Assembly: GCF_019972115.1 (NCBI RefSeq)
Contig: NZ_BPFJ01000002.1
Span: 186,001-250,000 of the forward strand
From: Sulfurovum sp. TSL6
GTDB lineage: Bacteria; Campylobacterota; Campylobacteria; Campylobacterales; Sulfurovaceae
Length of the DNA: 64,000 bases
Direction: 5' to 3'
Notes under the pieces: model-generated
What the model was told of the DNA's origin: nothing
What the model saw: only the letters and a program-made list of their open reading frames with translations
The model's database searches: none
Position numbers and translations under genes: made by a program
Shown: in pieces, positions 40,276-48,088 of the stretch
Position numbering within the stretch: position 1 is the stretch's first letter
Layout of the letters: each line of letters starts with the position of its first letter

Positions 40276-40758
40276 ATGAAAAATATCCAAGATCTAGTAG
40301 AAAAAATTATTCAGAAGCTGACTAAAGAGGGACAAACGATCTCTTTTGCAGAGAGTTGTACAGGCGGTCGTATCGCTGCAGCATTCACTGCTATATCTGG
40401 TGCATCAGAGGTCCTGCATGGTTCTTGTGTCACTTACTCAAATGACATTAAACATCTTTGGCTGGGAGTCAGAAACGAAGTTCTTGAAACCCAGGGTGCA
40501 GTAAGTCGGGCCTGTGTCTCACAAATGCTGGATGGCATACAAAAAATGGCAGGATCTGACTATGCTATAGCTGTTTCAGGGATCGCAGGGCCCACCGGTG
40601 GTACAGAATTCAAACCTGTAGGAACTGTATATATAGGGTTGCAAACACCATTTTCCAAAGAGGTGTTTCATTGTAACTTCAAAGGTCCACGTGAGGCAGT
40701 TCAGGAACAATCTACCGTATTTGCTATCGAGAAATTAGCTGAAGTGTTGAAAATTTAA
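40276..40758 (+). CDS. CinA C-terminal-domain protein, probable NMN deamidase PncC
   Basis: A 160-residue stand-alone CinA-C domain with the family motifs ISFAESCTGGRIAAAFTAISGAS and AVSGIAGPTGGT. Such proteins deamidate nicotinamide mononucleotide (PncC) in NAD recycling. No N-terminal MoCF domain, so it is not full CinA. Plus strand, divergent from ileS, immediately before the tRNA cluster. Confidence 0.9.
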   Translation: MKNIQDLVEKIIQKLTKEGQTISFAESCTGGRIAAAFTAISGASEVLHGSCVTYSNDIKHLWLGVRNEVLETQGAVSRACVSQMLDGIQKMAGSDYAIAVSGIAGPTGGTEFKPVGTVYIGLQTPFSKEVFHCNFKGPREAVQEQSTVFAIEKLAEVLKI

Positions 40759-40778
40759 AAACATTTCCCAAAATTCTC

Positions 40779-40807
40779 TTGACAATCAAAGGTTTCTGAG
40801 CTATAAT
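40779..40807 (+). promoter_or_regulatory. Consensus sigma-70 promoter for the tRNA cluster
   Basis: TTGACA (40779-40784) and TATAAT (40802-40807) are separated by exactly 17 bases, 38 bases before the first tRNA. This full consensus is rare in this AT-rich phylum, where the -35 box is usually weak, and fits strong stable-RNA transcription. Confidence 0.85.
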
Positions 40808-40845
40808 TCCGTCCACTTATTCAAGTAATGAGTGCAAAAATGTGT

Positions 40846-40921
40846 GACCTTTTAGCTCAGTTGGTAGAGCAACTCCCTTTTAAGGAGTGGGCCCATGGTT
40901 CGAATCCATGAAGGGTCACCA
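40846..40921 (+). tRNA. tRNA-Lys (anticodon TTT), copy 1
   Basis: 76 nt including encoded CCA. Acceptor GACCTTT pairs with AAGGGTC. Anticodon stem ACTCC/GGAGT holds loop CTTTTAA. TTCGAAT T-loop present. Identical to the copy at 41070. Confidence 0.97.
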
Positions 40922-40938
40922 CTATTATTTTTTTAGGT

Positions 40939-41015
40939 GCGGTGGTAGTTCAGTTGGTTAGAATACCTGCCTGTCACGCAGGGGGTCGCGAGTTCGAGTC
41001 TCGTCCACCGCGCCA
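40939..41015 (+). tRNA. tRNA-Asp (anticodon GTC), copy 1
   Basis: 77 nt with encoded CCA. Acceptor GCGGTGG pairs with CCACCGC. Anticodon loop CTGTCAC. TTCGAGT T-loop. Identical to the copy at 41509, including a short upstream TTAGGT. Confidence 0.97.
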
Positions 41016-41069
41016 TTATATTTGAAGCAGACTTCAGCAGTCGGCTCATGAAACCAAGTTTCATTTTAT

Positions 41070-41145
41070 GACCTTTTAGCTCAGTTGGTAGAGCAACTCC
41101 CTTTTAAGGAGTGGGCCCATGGTTCGAATCCATGAAGGGTCACCA
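41070..41145 (+). tRNA. tRNA-Lys (anticodon TTT), copy 2
   Basis: Identical over its 76 nt to the first tRNA-Lys. Different 5' flank: a 54-base spacer containing a CTTCAGCAG stretch shared with 43239. Confidence 0.97.
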
Positions 41146-41160
41146 CTATATATATTCTTT

Positions 41161-41236
41161 GGTCGCTTAGCTCAGTTGGTAGAGCGCTACCCTTACAAGG
41201 TAGATGTCACAAGTTCGAGTCTTGTAGCGACCACCA
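41161..41236 (+). tRNA. tRNA-Val (anticodon TAC), copy 1
   Basis: 76 nt with CCA. Acceptor GGTCGCT pairs with AGCGACC. Anticodon stem CTACC/GGTAG holds loop CTTACAA. Confidence 0.97.
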
Positions 41237-41268
41237 TTTTTAACAATTTTATGTTTATGGTTCTTGAT

Positions 41269-41344
41269 GACCCTTTCATCTAGTGGCCAAGGATATTACG
41301 TTTTCAACGTAAAAACAGAGGTTCAAATCCTTTAGGGGTCGCCA
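41269..41344 (+). tRNA. tRNA-Glu (anticodon TTC)
   Basis: 76 nt with CCA. Acceptor GACCCTT pairs with AGGGGTC (one G-U). Anticodon stem TTACG/CGTAA holds loop TTTTCAA. Discriminator base G. The only single-copy gene of the cluster. Confidence 0.95.
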
Positions 41345-41375
41345 ATCTTTCCCCAAAAATAAACATTAAAACTAT

Positions 41376-41451
41376 GGTCGCTTAGCTCAGTTGGTAGAGC
41401 GCTACCCTTACAAGGTAGATGTCACAAGTTCGAGTCTTGTAGCGACCACCA
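41376..41451 (+). tRNA. tRNA-Val (anticodon TAC), copy 2
   Basis: Identical over 76 nt to the tRNA-Val at 41161. Confidence 0.97.
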
Positions 41452-41508
41452 TGTACATTTAAGTAAATTTATGTACAATTCTTTTCAACCATTTAGTTGG
41501 TCTTAGGT

Positions 41509-41585
41509 GCGGTGGTAGTTCAGTTGGTTAGAATACCTGCCTGTCACGCAGGGGGTCGCGAGTTCGAGTCTCGTCCACCGCGCCA
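41509..41585 (+). tRNA. tRNA-Asp (anticodon GTC), copy 2
   Basis: Identical over 77 nt to the tRNA-Asp at 40939. Last gene of the array; no strong terminator seen immediately after it. Confidence 0.97.
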
Positions 41586-41706
41586 TATTTACTTTTTTAA
41601 ACAATCAAATAATTTTTAATATCGAATCTATCTTCACAAAAATAATATCATACTCTTTAAAATTCTTGAAGTAATTCAAAAGTTCAATAACATAAGGGAA
41701 TTATTT

Positions 41707-41796
41707 ATGGACGACAGTTCTTTGCATTTTGTTCTTTTGGGTTCGTTTTCTTGTTTGTTGCATCAACAAAGAAGAAAAGGAATGAAAAAAAGTTAA
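41707..41796 (+). CDS. Possible 29-residue small protein after the tRNA array
   Basis: An ATG-TAA frame starting MDDSSLHFVLLGSFSCLLHQ and ending in a basic QQRRKGMKKS tail. AAGGGA lies eight bases before the ATG. A short hydrophobic stretch followed by Lys/Arg is typical of tiny membrane-associated peptides, but chance cannot be excluded at this length. It lies in the gap 41586-41858 between the tRNAs and hisD. Confidence 0.35.
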   Translation: MDDSSLHFVLLGSFSCLLHQQRRKGMKKS

Positions 41797-41811
41797 AGTA
41801 TAGTTTTAAAG

Positions 41812-41844
41812 TCTATGTTCCCCAACAATGTTCGGGAATATAGA
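41812..41844. terminator. Terminator hairpin between the tRNA region and hisD
   Basis: TCTATGTTCCC pairs with GGGAATATAGA (11 bp with one G-T), around an 11-base loop, 15 bases past the hisD stop. It can serve the convergent transcripts. Confidence 0.6.
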
Positions 41845-41858
41845 TATAAAGGGAAAGA

Positions 41859-43151
41859 TTAATCTCTCAGTCGAATACGCACAGATTCTTCGTGTGCAGT
41901 CAAACCTTCAGTATTTGCTATCATTGCACACGCACCGCCAATCTCCTGCATCCCCTCTTTACTCATAGAGATAATAGAAGATTTCTTCAAAAAGTGTTCT
42001 ACACTTAAAGGTGAATAGAATTTTGCAGTTCCGCCTGTAGGCAGTGTATGGTTTGGTCCTGCCACATAGTCACCTATCGGTTCTGGTGTATTTTCACCCA
42101 GGAAGATGGCACCAGCATGTTTAATTTTATCTAGTAAAGACATAGGGTCATTCGTGACCACTTCTAAGTGTTCAGGCGCAATCTCATTCATCAGATCGAT
42201 CGCTTCATCCATATCTTGAGTCACGATGATCGCACCTCTCTCCTCGATAGACTTACGTGCGATCTCTTCACGTGAAAGTGTACCAAGGAACTCTTCTACC
42301 TTGTCACTTACTCTGTTTGCAAGTTCGCCATCGGTTGTAATGAGAATAGAACTTGCCATTTCGTCATGCTCAGCCTGGGAAAGAAGGTCAATGGCTAGGT
42401 AGTCTTCTCTAGCACTCTCATCTGCAAGTATCCCTATTTCGGATGGACCTGCTATCATGTCTATGTTGACTTCGCCATAGACCAGTTTTTTAGCGGTAGC
42501 TACGAAAATGTTTCCAGGACCGGTAATGACATCTACTTTGGGGATGGTCTCTGTTCCGTATGCCATCGCACCGATCGCAGAAGCACCGCCCACTTTAAAG
42601 ACTTTTGTCACTTTACAAAGATGACATGCAGCCAGTAACAGTTCATTGATCTCATCATCTGGTGTAGGCGTACAGACCACGATCTCTTCTACACCAGCCA
42701 CTTGCGCAGGGATCACATTCATAAGCAGTGAACTTGGGTAGGCAGCTTTTCCGCCAGGAATGTAAAGTCCTGCTCTGTCTACAGCAGTGACTTTTTGTCC
42801 GAGGATCGTTCCATTGGCTTCTTTGTCCATCCATGTTTTTGGCATAAGTTTTTGATGATAACTTTCTATACGGTCATAAGCAAGGTGCAGTGCATCACGA
42901 AGTTCAGGATCTATGGCATCATAGGCTTTTGCCATCTCTTCTGTAGAAACCAAAAGTGCTTCATCATTGGCCGGTTCCCATCTGTCAAATTTCGCTATCT
43001 GACTTTTAACGGCACTGTTACCTTCGGTCTGTATCTCTTTAAGTAACCCAGATACGATGCTTGTCACACCTTCTATGTCCATTTTACCACGCTGAAGCAA
43101 TTCATCAAAATTTGCTTCAAATGTATCGTCACTACTGTAAAATATCTTCAC
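41859..43151 (-). CDS. hisD: Histidinol dehydrogenase
   Basis: A 430-residue zinc enzyme for the last two steps of histidine synthesis. Family motifs GLYIPGGKAAYPSSLLMN, VDVITGPGN, IDMIAGPSEI and GPNHTLPTGGTAKF are all seen. No other his genes are adjacent. Confidence 0.97.
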   Translation of the reverse strand: MKIFYSSDDTFEANFDELLQRGKMDIEGVTSIVSGLLKEIQTEGNSAVKSQIAKFDRWEPANDEALLVSTEEMAKAYDAIDPELRDALHLAYDRIESYHQKLMPKTWMDKEANGTILGQKVTAVDRAGLYIPGGKAAYPSSLLMNVIPAQVAGVEEIVVCTPTPDDEINELLLAACHLCKVTKVFKVGGASAIGAMAYGTETIPKVDVITGPGNIFVATAKKLVYGEVNIDMIAGPSEIGILADESAREDYLAIDLLSQAEHDEMASSILITTDGELANRVSDKVEEFLGTLSREEIARKSIEERGAIIVTQDMDEAIDLMNEIAPEHLEVVTNDPMSLLDKIKHAGAIFLGENTPEPIGDYVAGPNHTLPTGGTAKFYSPLSVEHFLKKSSIISMSKEGMQEIGGACAMIANTEGLTAHEESVRIRLRD

Positions 43152-43230
43152 AATATATCCTTATCTATCTCTTTGTATTTTGTTAACAGAACGCTTTTTG
43201 AACAAAGTCCAAAAAACTACGCTAATGCTG

Positions 43231-43267
43231 AGTTAACTTCAGCAGTTAGCTCATACGACTAGTCGTA
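43231..43267. repeat. Palindromic segment at the 3' end of the PLP-enzyme gene
   Basis: TACGACTAGTCGTA at 43254-43267 is a perfect 14-bp palindrome that contains the PLP-gene stop codon. Just beside it, AACTTCAGCAGTTAGCTCAT (43235-43254) closely matches ACTTCAGCAGTCGGCTCATG at 41031-41050 in the tRNA cluster. Confidence 0.5.
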
Positions 43268-44122
43268 TTTTCTTTTATATCTTGGGAGCATACTCTCATT
43301 GCCTAACACGCCACCTTGATGGATGTAGAGTGTTGGTACAGAAAAGACCTCAGGATGTGCAAGTAGGACTCTCCATCCAAGGGGGTCATATAGGAGGTCA
43401 AACTCCACTCCCGTTTGTTGTTGTAATTTTAGCCAAATTTTATAGTTTTCTTTATAAAGTTTAGCAAAATGGTGTTTTTTCTCCAAACTCAAGATCTCAG
43501 GATGATGATTTTCATCCTTTTCTAACGCTAAAAACTGTTTTTTGAGATAGTTCTCATCTCCTACACATGCTGTCGTATATACCCTGTTTGAAGGAAGATA
43601 TTTTTGCAAAAAAAGTGCCGTTGTACCGGTACCTGAAGGTAGAAATATATTTAATGCTCTTACATCATTCTCTTCTTGCCATGCTGCAATTTCTTCAGCC
43701 AATGCCCGTAATCCAAACTCTGCTTCTTTTTGCCGTCCACCCTCTTCTATAAAAAGAACATTCTTCGGGTAGTCAGAAGAAACGCTCTCTTCTTCAATGA
43801 TCTTCATGCCATTATCCAGTGCAGCCTTGTAATTTCCATGAGGGTGTTCTTTCAAATAGTCAGCAACGTGGTCTACGACATACTCAAACTCCCATCCTTT
43901 CATCTTGGCCAATACAGAGAGTGAATACATGGCATTAGACTGTGCAGAACCATAAGAGACAAGTTTATTGACATCAGGAAAATCATGCTGAAGAAAATAG
44001 TAAAATTTTCGTGCTTTGTTACCAGAGAAATCGGCATCTATCAGATCATCTCGTTTCAGATAAAAATGATGTTTTTCAAAAGTAATGGATTGTATGGGAG
44101 AGGGAAAATGTAAAGTTTTCAT
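43259..44122 (-). CDS. ACC deaminase / D-cysteine desulfhydrase-like PLP enzyme
   Basis: A 287-residue fold-type II PLP protein. The PLP lysine lies in DADFSGNKARKFYY, and the serine segment YGSAQSNAMYSLS follows. A Gly/Thr-rich phosphate loop PSGTGTTALF is present. It is shorter than typical ACC deaminase (about 335 residues), and substrate assignment is open. It lies between hisD and fba. Confidence 0.8.
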   Translation of the reverse strand: MKTLHFPSPIQSITFEKHHFYLKRDDLIDADFSGNKARKFYYFLQHDFPDVNKLVSYGSAQSNAMYSLSVLAKMKGWEFEYVVDHVADYLKEHPHGNYKAALDNGMKIIEEESVSSDYPKNVLFIEEGGRQKEAEFGLRALAEEIAAWQEENDVRALNIFLPSGTGTTALFLQKYLPSNRVYTTACVGDENYLKKQFLALEKDENHHPEILSLEKKHHFAKLYKENYKIWLKLQQQTGVEFDLLYDPLGWRVLLAHPEVFSVPTLYIHQGGVLGNESMLPRYKRKYD

Positions 44123-44164
44123 TGGTAGACTCCCGGGCAGAACCCCGGAATAATGAACTCTGTA

Positions 44165-45238
44165 TTAGTTTCTATTTAAGCAGTTAAGGTCATCAAATGC
44201 TCTCTCAAGTCTCACAATAGTTGACTCTTCTGCAGCACGTAACCATTTTCTTGGATCATAATACTTTTTGTTTGGCTTATCTTCACCCTCCGGGTTACCT
44301 ATCTGTCCCTGTAAATAATCATGATACTTTGCAACATAGTTACGTACACCATCCCAGAATGACCACTGGGTATCGGTATCTATGTTCATTTTTATCACAC
44401 CGTAACTTATGGCTTCTCTGATGTCAGGGAGTTCAGAACCTGAACCACCGTGGAAGACAAAATTTACAGGTTTTTTGGCGGTATTGTACTTCTCTTCGAT
44501 ATACGTTTGAGAATTATCAAGGATCTTAGGCGTAAGTGAAACATTGCCCGGTTTATACACCCCATGTACATTACCAAAAGAAGCGGCAATCGTAAACTTG
44601 TCAGAGATCTTTGAAAGCTCTTCATAGGCATATGCGACCTCTTCAGGCTGCGTATAAAGAAGTGCGTTATCGATATGGGTATTGTCTACACCGTCTTCTT
44701 CTCCCCCTGTTACACCTAATTCTATTTCAAGTGTCATACCGATCTTTGACATACGTTCCAAATACGCTTTACATGTAGCGATATTCTCTTCAATAGGCTC
44801 TTCAGACAGGTCGATCATATGAGAAGAAAAAAGAGGAACCCCATGCGCCTCGTAATGCGCTTCACTTGCATCAAGCAGTGCATCTATCCAAGGCAGAAGT
44901 TTTCTAGCTGCATGGTCGGTATGAAGCACAACCGGTATACCATAAGCTTTAGCTACCGTATGTACATGCTGTGCACCCGAGATACACCCTAAGATAGCTG
45001 CCTCGTCTGATGGCAATCCTTTACCTGCATAGTATGCACCGCCACCGTTTGAAAACTGGACCATTACAGGAGAATTTACTTTTTTTGCAGCTTCAAGTAC
45101 AGCATTCACTGAAGAGGTACTCACCACATTCACCGCAGGTAAAGCAAACCCTTCCTCTTTTGCAATTTTAAATAACTTTTGAAGGTCATCCCCTGTCACG
45201 ACACCTGCTGGCACTACATCTAGAACTTTTGTAGACAT
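44165..45238 (-). CDS. fba: Fructose-bisphosphate aldolase, class II
   Basis: A 357-residue zinc aldolase of gluconeogenesis and glycolysis. It has HTDHAARKLLPW with the metal His, the LEIELGVTGGEEDG segment, and NFVFHGGSGS. Length and motifs fit the long class IIA type. Its position next to a PEB4-type chaperone is as in Campylobacter. Confidence 0.96.
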   Translation of the reverse strand: MSTKVLDVVPAGVVTGDDLQKLFKIAKEEGFALPAVNVVSTSSVNAVLEAAKKVNSPVMVQFSNGGGAYYAGKGLPSDEAAILGCISGAQHVHTVAKAYGIPVVLHTDHAARKLLPWIDALLDASEAHYEAHGVPLFSSHMIDLSEEPIEENIATCKAYLERMSKIGMTLEIELGVTGGEEDGVDNTHIDNALLYTQPEEVAYAYEELSKISDKFTIAASFGNVHGVYKPGNVSLTPKILDNSQTYIEEKYNTAKKPVNFVFHGGSGSELPDIREAISYGVIKMNIDTDTQWSFWDGVRNYVAKYHDYLQGQIGNPEGEDKPNKKYYDPRKWLRAAEESTIVRLERAFDDLNCLNRN

Positions 45239-45260
45239 TTACAATTTCCTTTTTATGAAA

Positions 45261-45752
45261 TTATTTTACTTTTATTTTTGCATTTTTCATCAATTGACCC
45301 ACAACTTTTTCTTGTGCAAGTTGCATTTTAATGTTATTTTTCACTGCATCAAATGCCGGTATTGTTTGTGTACTTTTTGCTGCTTCTGCTGCTTTTTTCA
45401 TTTTATTATATGCATCTTGGGCTTCTTTGTCAGTCACTTCCGTTGTTGCCATTTTTTTCTGCATCCAGAAACCTGCAAGTGCAGCTTCTTTTTCTTTATC
45501 CGTTAAAGATTTTTTTGATTCTGCCGCTACCAGTTTAGCTGGTGCCATCATTTCAATCAGTTGTTTTTTACCATCAGCTGGAAGTTTTTCCCACGTCATC
45601 TTACCTTTTGTAAGTGTATTAAGCGCAGTATTTGCCTCTTCAACAGTAATCGTCATACCGTTCACTTTACCCGCAGCAGTTGCAGCTACAGCATAATGTG
45701 TTGTGAATGCCAACGTGAGACCTAATAGTACAAGCATTTTTTTCATTCTCAA
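45261..45752 (-). CDS. PEB4/SurA-like periplasmic protein without parvulin domain (short paralogue 1)
   Basis: A 163-residue secreted protein with a signal peptide (about 1-24). The body keeps the N-terminal chaperone pattern of PEB4 (GKVNGMTITVEEA, WMQKKMATTEVTDKEAQDAY) and the C-terminal helix (IPAFDAVKNNIKMQL ... AKIKV). The region between, where PEB4 has a parvulin PPIase domain, is replaced by a short Ala/Lys helix. It could be a holdase. Second of two shortened copies in tandem. Confidence 0.75.
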   Translation of the reverse strand: MRMKKMLVLLGLTLAFTTHYAVAATAAGKVNGMTITVEEANTALNTLTKGKMTWEKLPADGKKQLIEMMAPAKLVAAESKKSLTDKEKEAALAGFWMQKKMATTEVTDKEAQDAYNKMKKAAEAAKSTQTIPAFDAVKNNIKMQLAQEKVVGQLMKNAKIKVK

Positions 45753-45817
45753 TTTCCTTTTGTATAATGTTATGTGTATTTTACCTAATATTTACCAATT
45801 ACTAATTAATAAACATT

Positions 45818-46423
45818 TTACAATACTTCTATCTTTGCATCTTTTATCAGTTTATCGATCAAAGTCTTCTCAATGATTTGGATTTTAAGTTTATCCTTAA
45901 TGCTGTCAAATGGTGGGATCTTTTGGGTAGCATTATTCTCTTGGGCTTGTAGTTTTAACTGATTATAGACTGTCAAAGCCTGTTCATTAGTGACATTGAT
46001 CTTACGTGCTTCTTTTTGCATCCATGTACGTGTATAGACTGCCTGTTTCTCTTCTTCAGACAACTCTTTTTTTGCCGCATCCAGTACCATGACAGGAAGT
46101 ACCAACTCTTGAATGAGTCGTGAACGTTGTTCTGGCGGTAAGTGGTCAAAATCGCTGATTTTACCCTGTGTACGCTGTTTAAGATAACTGTCCGCCTCTT
46201 TTTTGATGATCTTATGCCCATTGACCGTAGCGATCACTGCTTTAGAAGATCTTGTTTTGGGTTGTTTAGGCTTTGCATCTAAATTGATATTACCTAGGTC
46301 CACTATCCCTGATGTCTCTTTCGTATTTAACATATTTGTTAAACTGTTTTTTAAATCATCTGCAGATACTGAAGTGATCATTACACTAAACGATAACCCC
46401 AACAACGTAAAAATTTTTGTCAT
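45818..46423 (-). CDS. PEB4/SurA-like periplasmic protein without parvulin domain (short paralogue 2)
   Basis: A 201-residue secreted protein with a signal peptide (about 1-22) and an extra ~35-residue linker. The same chaperone pattern then follows (ATVNGHKIIKKEADSYL; WMQKEARKINVTNEQALTVY) and closes IPPFDSIKDKLKIQI ... AKIEVL. It has no parvulin domain. It aligns closely with the 45261 protein and with the ends of the 46452 protein, indicating tandem duplication followed by domain loss. Confidence 0.75.
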   Translation of the reverse strand: MTKIFTLLGLSFSVMITSVSADDLKNSLTNMLNTKETSGIVDLGNINLDAKPKQPKTRSSKAVIATVNGHKIIKKEADSYLKQRTQGKISDFDHLPPEQRSRLIQELVLPVMVLDAAKKELSEEEKQAVYTRTWMQKEARKINVTNEQALTVYNQLKLQAQENNATQKIPPFDSIKDKLKIQIIEKTLIDKLIKDAKIEVL

Positions 46424-46451
46424 ATTCTTTTCCCTATTTTTTACTTAAAAA

Positions 46452-47300
46452 TTACTTTTTATTTGTATTCACTTCTTCTGTCATATCTACAATTTTAGCT
46501 TTACTCTTAAGTTCTTTTGCCACTTCTTTAATTTTAACAGTAAACTGCTGTTGCTTGAGTGAAGTAACGATCTTATCTTTCACTTTTTCGTAAGAAGCCG
46601 GTTTCGCTTCTGTCTTTGTTTCAAGGTAGATCACATGGTAACCAAACTGTGTTTTCACAGGTTTTGTTGTGATTTGACCATTCTCAAGTGCCCACACTGC
46701 TTTTGAAAACTCCGGTACCATCTGACCTTTACTAAACGTACCAAGATCTCCACCATTTGGTGCAGAAGGTCCTGTAGATTTAGCTTTAGCCAATTCGATA
46801 AACTTTGCTTTGAGTGCCTCACCTTTAAGTGGCTTTAGCGTATCAATAATATCTTGTGCATCTTTTTCATTTTTAAGTAAGATATGTCTTGCATGCATAG
46901 AAGCTTTTTCCATAAATTTTTCAGCGTTTTTATCATAAAATGCTTTTGCTTCACTCTCACTTACAATCGCATTATCCATCTGTTCTTTCATCCACATGTT
47001 GACTAAAAGTTCATCTCTGATCTTTTCCATGTTTCTTTTAAATTCAGGCTTTTTATCTATGCCCTCTTGTGCTGCAAGTTCTGTAAAAAGGACTTTTTCT
47101 ATCAGTCTCTCTGTAACCATTTTTTTCTCATCAGGAGCAAGTTCCATGAAGTTTGCCTGAGGTGCAGAGGCAGACACAAATGCTTGTGCATCCTGTTTGG
47201 TGATGTTTTTACCATTGACGGTTACGAGTATGTCTGACGCCACTACTGATGTTGCCATGACAGCCACAGCGAGAAGTGAAGTTTTTGCTAGTTTTAACAT
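46452..47300 (-). CDS. peb4: PEB4/CBF2-type periplasmic peptidyl-prolyl isomerase and chaperone
   Basis: A 282-residue SurA-like protein: signal peptide (1-22), N-terminal chaperone helices (about 25-130), one parvulin domain (about 134-228, ASMHARHILLK, GGDLGTFSKGQMVPEF, TQFGYHVIYLE), and a C-terminal helix that completes the chaperone fold. It assists outer-membrane protein folding. First gene of the three-gene peb4-like series before fba; nth is divergent. Confidence 0.93.
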   Translation of the reverse strand: MLKLAKTSLLAVAVMATSVVASDILVTVNGKNITKQDAQAFVSASAPQANFMELAPDEKKMVTERLIEKVLFTELAAQEGIDKKPEFKRNMEKIRDELLVNMWMKEQMDNAIVSESEAKAFYDKNAEKFMEKASMHARHILLKNEKDAQDIIDTLKPLKGEALKAKFIELAKAKSTGPSAPNGGDLGTFSKGQMVPEFSKAVWALENGQITTKPVKTQFGYHVIYLETKTEAKPASYEKVKDKIVTSLKQQQFTVKIKEVAKELKSKAKIVDMTEEVNTNKK

Positions 47301-47414
47301 TTCGAATAATCCTTAATTACTTAAATTTTAAGAAGAAGTATATCCCTCTTGGGTAAATCATTTATTAATGTGCTAATATTCTATTTAGTATTTTATTAGA
47401 GGAAGGCAATAAGT

Positions 47415-48065
47415 ATGGCAAAAGTCAAAAAAGCAACCAAAAAAGAGATAGAAGAGATAAAAAGTATCTTTCTTGAACACTATCCTGATTCTGTCACTGA
47501 ATTAGAGTATCGTAATCTTTATGAACTGCTTATTGCAGTTATGCTCTCTGCCCAATGTACAGATAAACGTGTGAATATCATCACCCCTGCTCTATTTAAA
47601 GCATATCCAGACCCAGTATCTCTTGCCAATGCCGACTTGGATGAAGTCAAATCATACATTAATACCTGTTCATTTTTTAACAACAAAGCCAAAAACCTCA
47701 TCAAAATGGCACAGAGTGTGGTAGAATACTATGGCAATGAAGTCCCGCTGGAACGAGATGAGCTGGTCAAGCTTGCAGGGGTAGGTCAAAAAACAGCCAA
47801 CGTCGTCATGATAGAGTATACCGGTGCCAATCTCATGGCGGTGGATACCCATGTATACAGGGTCGCACACCGTTTAGGACTCTCTGATGCCAAAACCGCT
47901 GTAAAATGTGAAGAAGAATTAAGTAAAAAATTCAAAACAGACCTACACTTACTTCATCAAGCGATGGTACTGTTTGGACGCTACAGATGTAAAGCGGTCA
48001 AACCTGAGTGTGAAGGATGCTTTATGGAAGCCCATTGCAAAACAAAACAAACCTTTAAAGTGTAA
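47415..48065 (+). CDS. nth: Endonuclease III
   Basis: A 216-residue DNA glycosylase/AP lyase. It has the helix-hairpin-helix LVKLAGVGQKTANVV followed by the catalytic Asp of VDTHVYRVAHRLG. The [4Fe-4S] cluster motif is Cx6Cx2Cx5C at the C-terminus (CKAVKPECEGCFMEAHC). Removes oxidised pyrimidines. Confidence 0.97.
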   Translation: MAKVKKATKKEIEEIKSIFLEHYPDSVTELEYRNLYELLIAVMLSAQCTDKRVNIITPALFKAYPDPVSLANADLDEVKSYINTCSFFNNKAKNLIKMAQSVVEYYGNEVPLERDELVKLAGVGQKTANVVMIEYTGANLMAVDTHVYRVAHRLGLSDAKTAVKCEEELSKKFKTDLHLLHQAMVLFGRYRCKAVKPECEGCFMEAHCKTKQTFKV

Positions 48066-48088
48066 GGATTATCTTAGCACTATTTACT

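Noticed and set aside
40846-41585. The tRNA repeats as an attachment site for an island
   Set aside because: Both flanks are ordinary housekeeping genes and no integrase or partial tRNA copy is present; duplication is the simpler reading.
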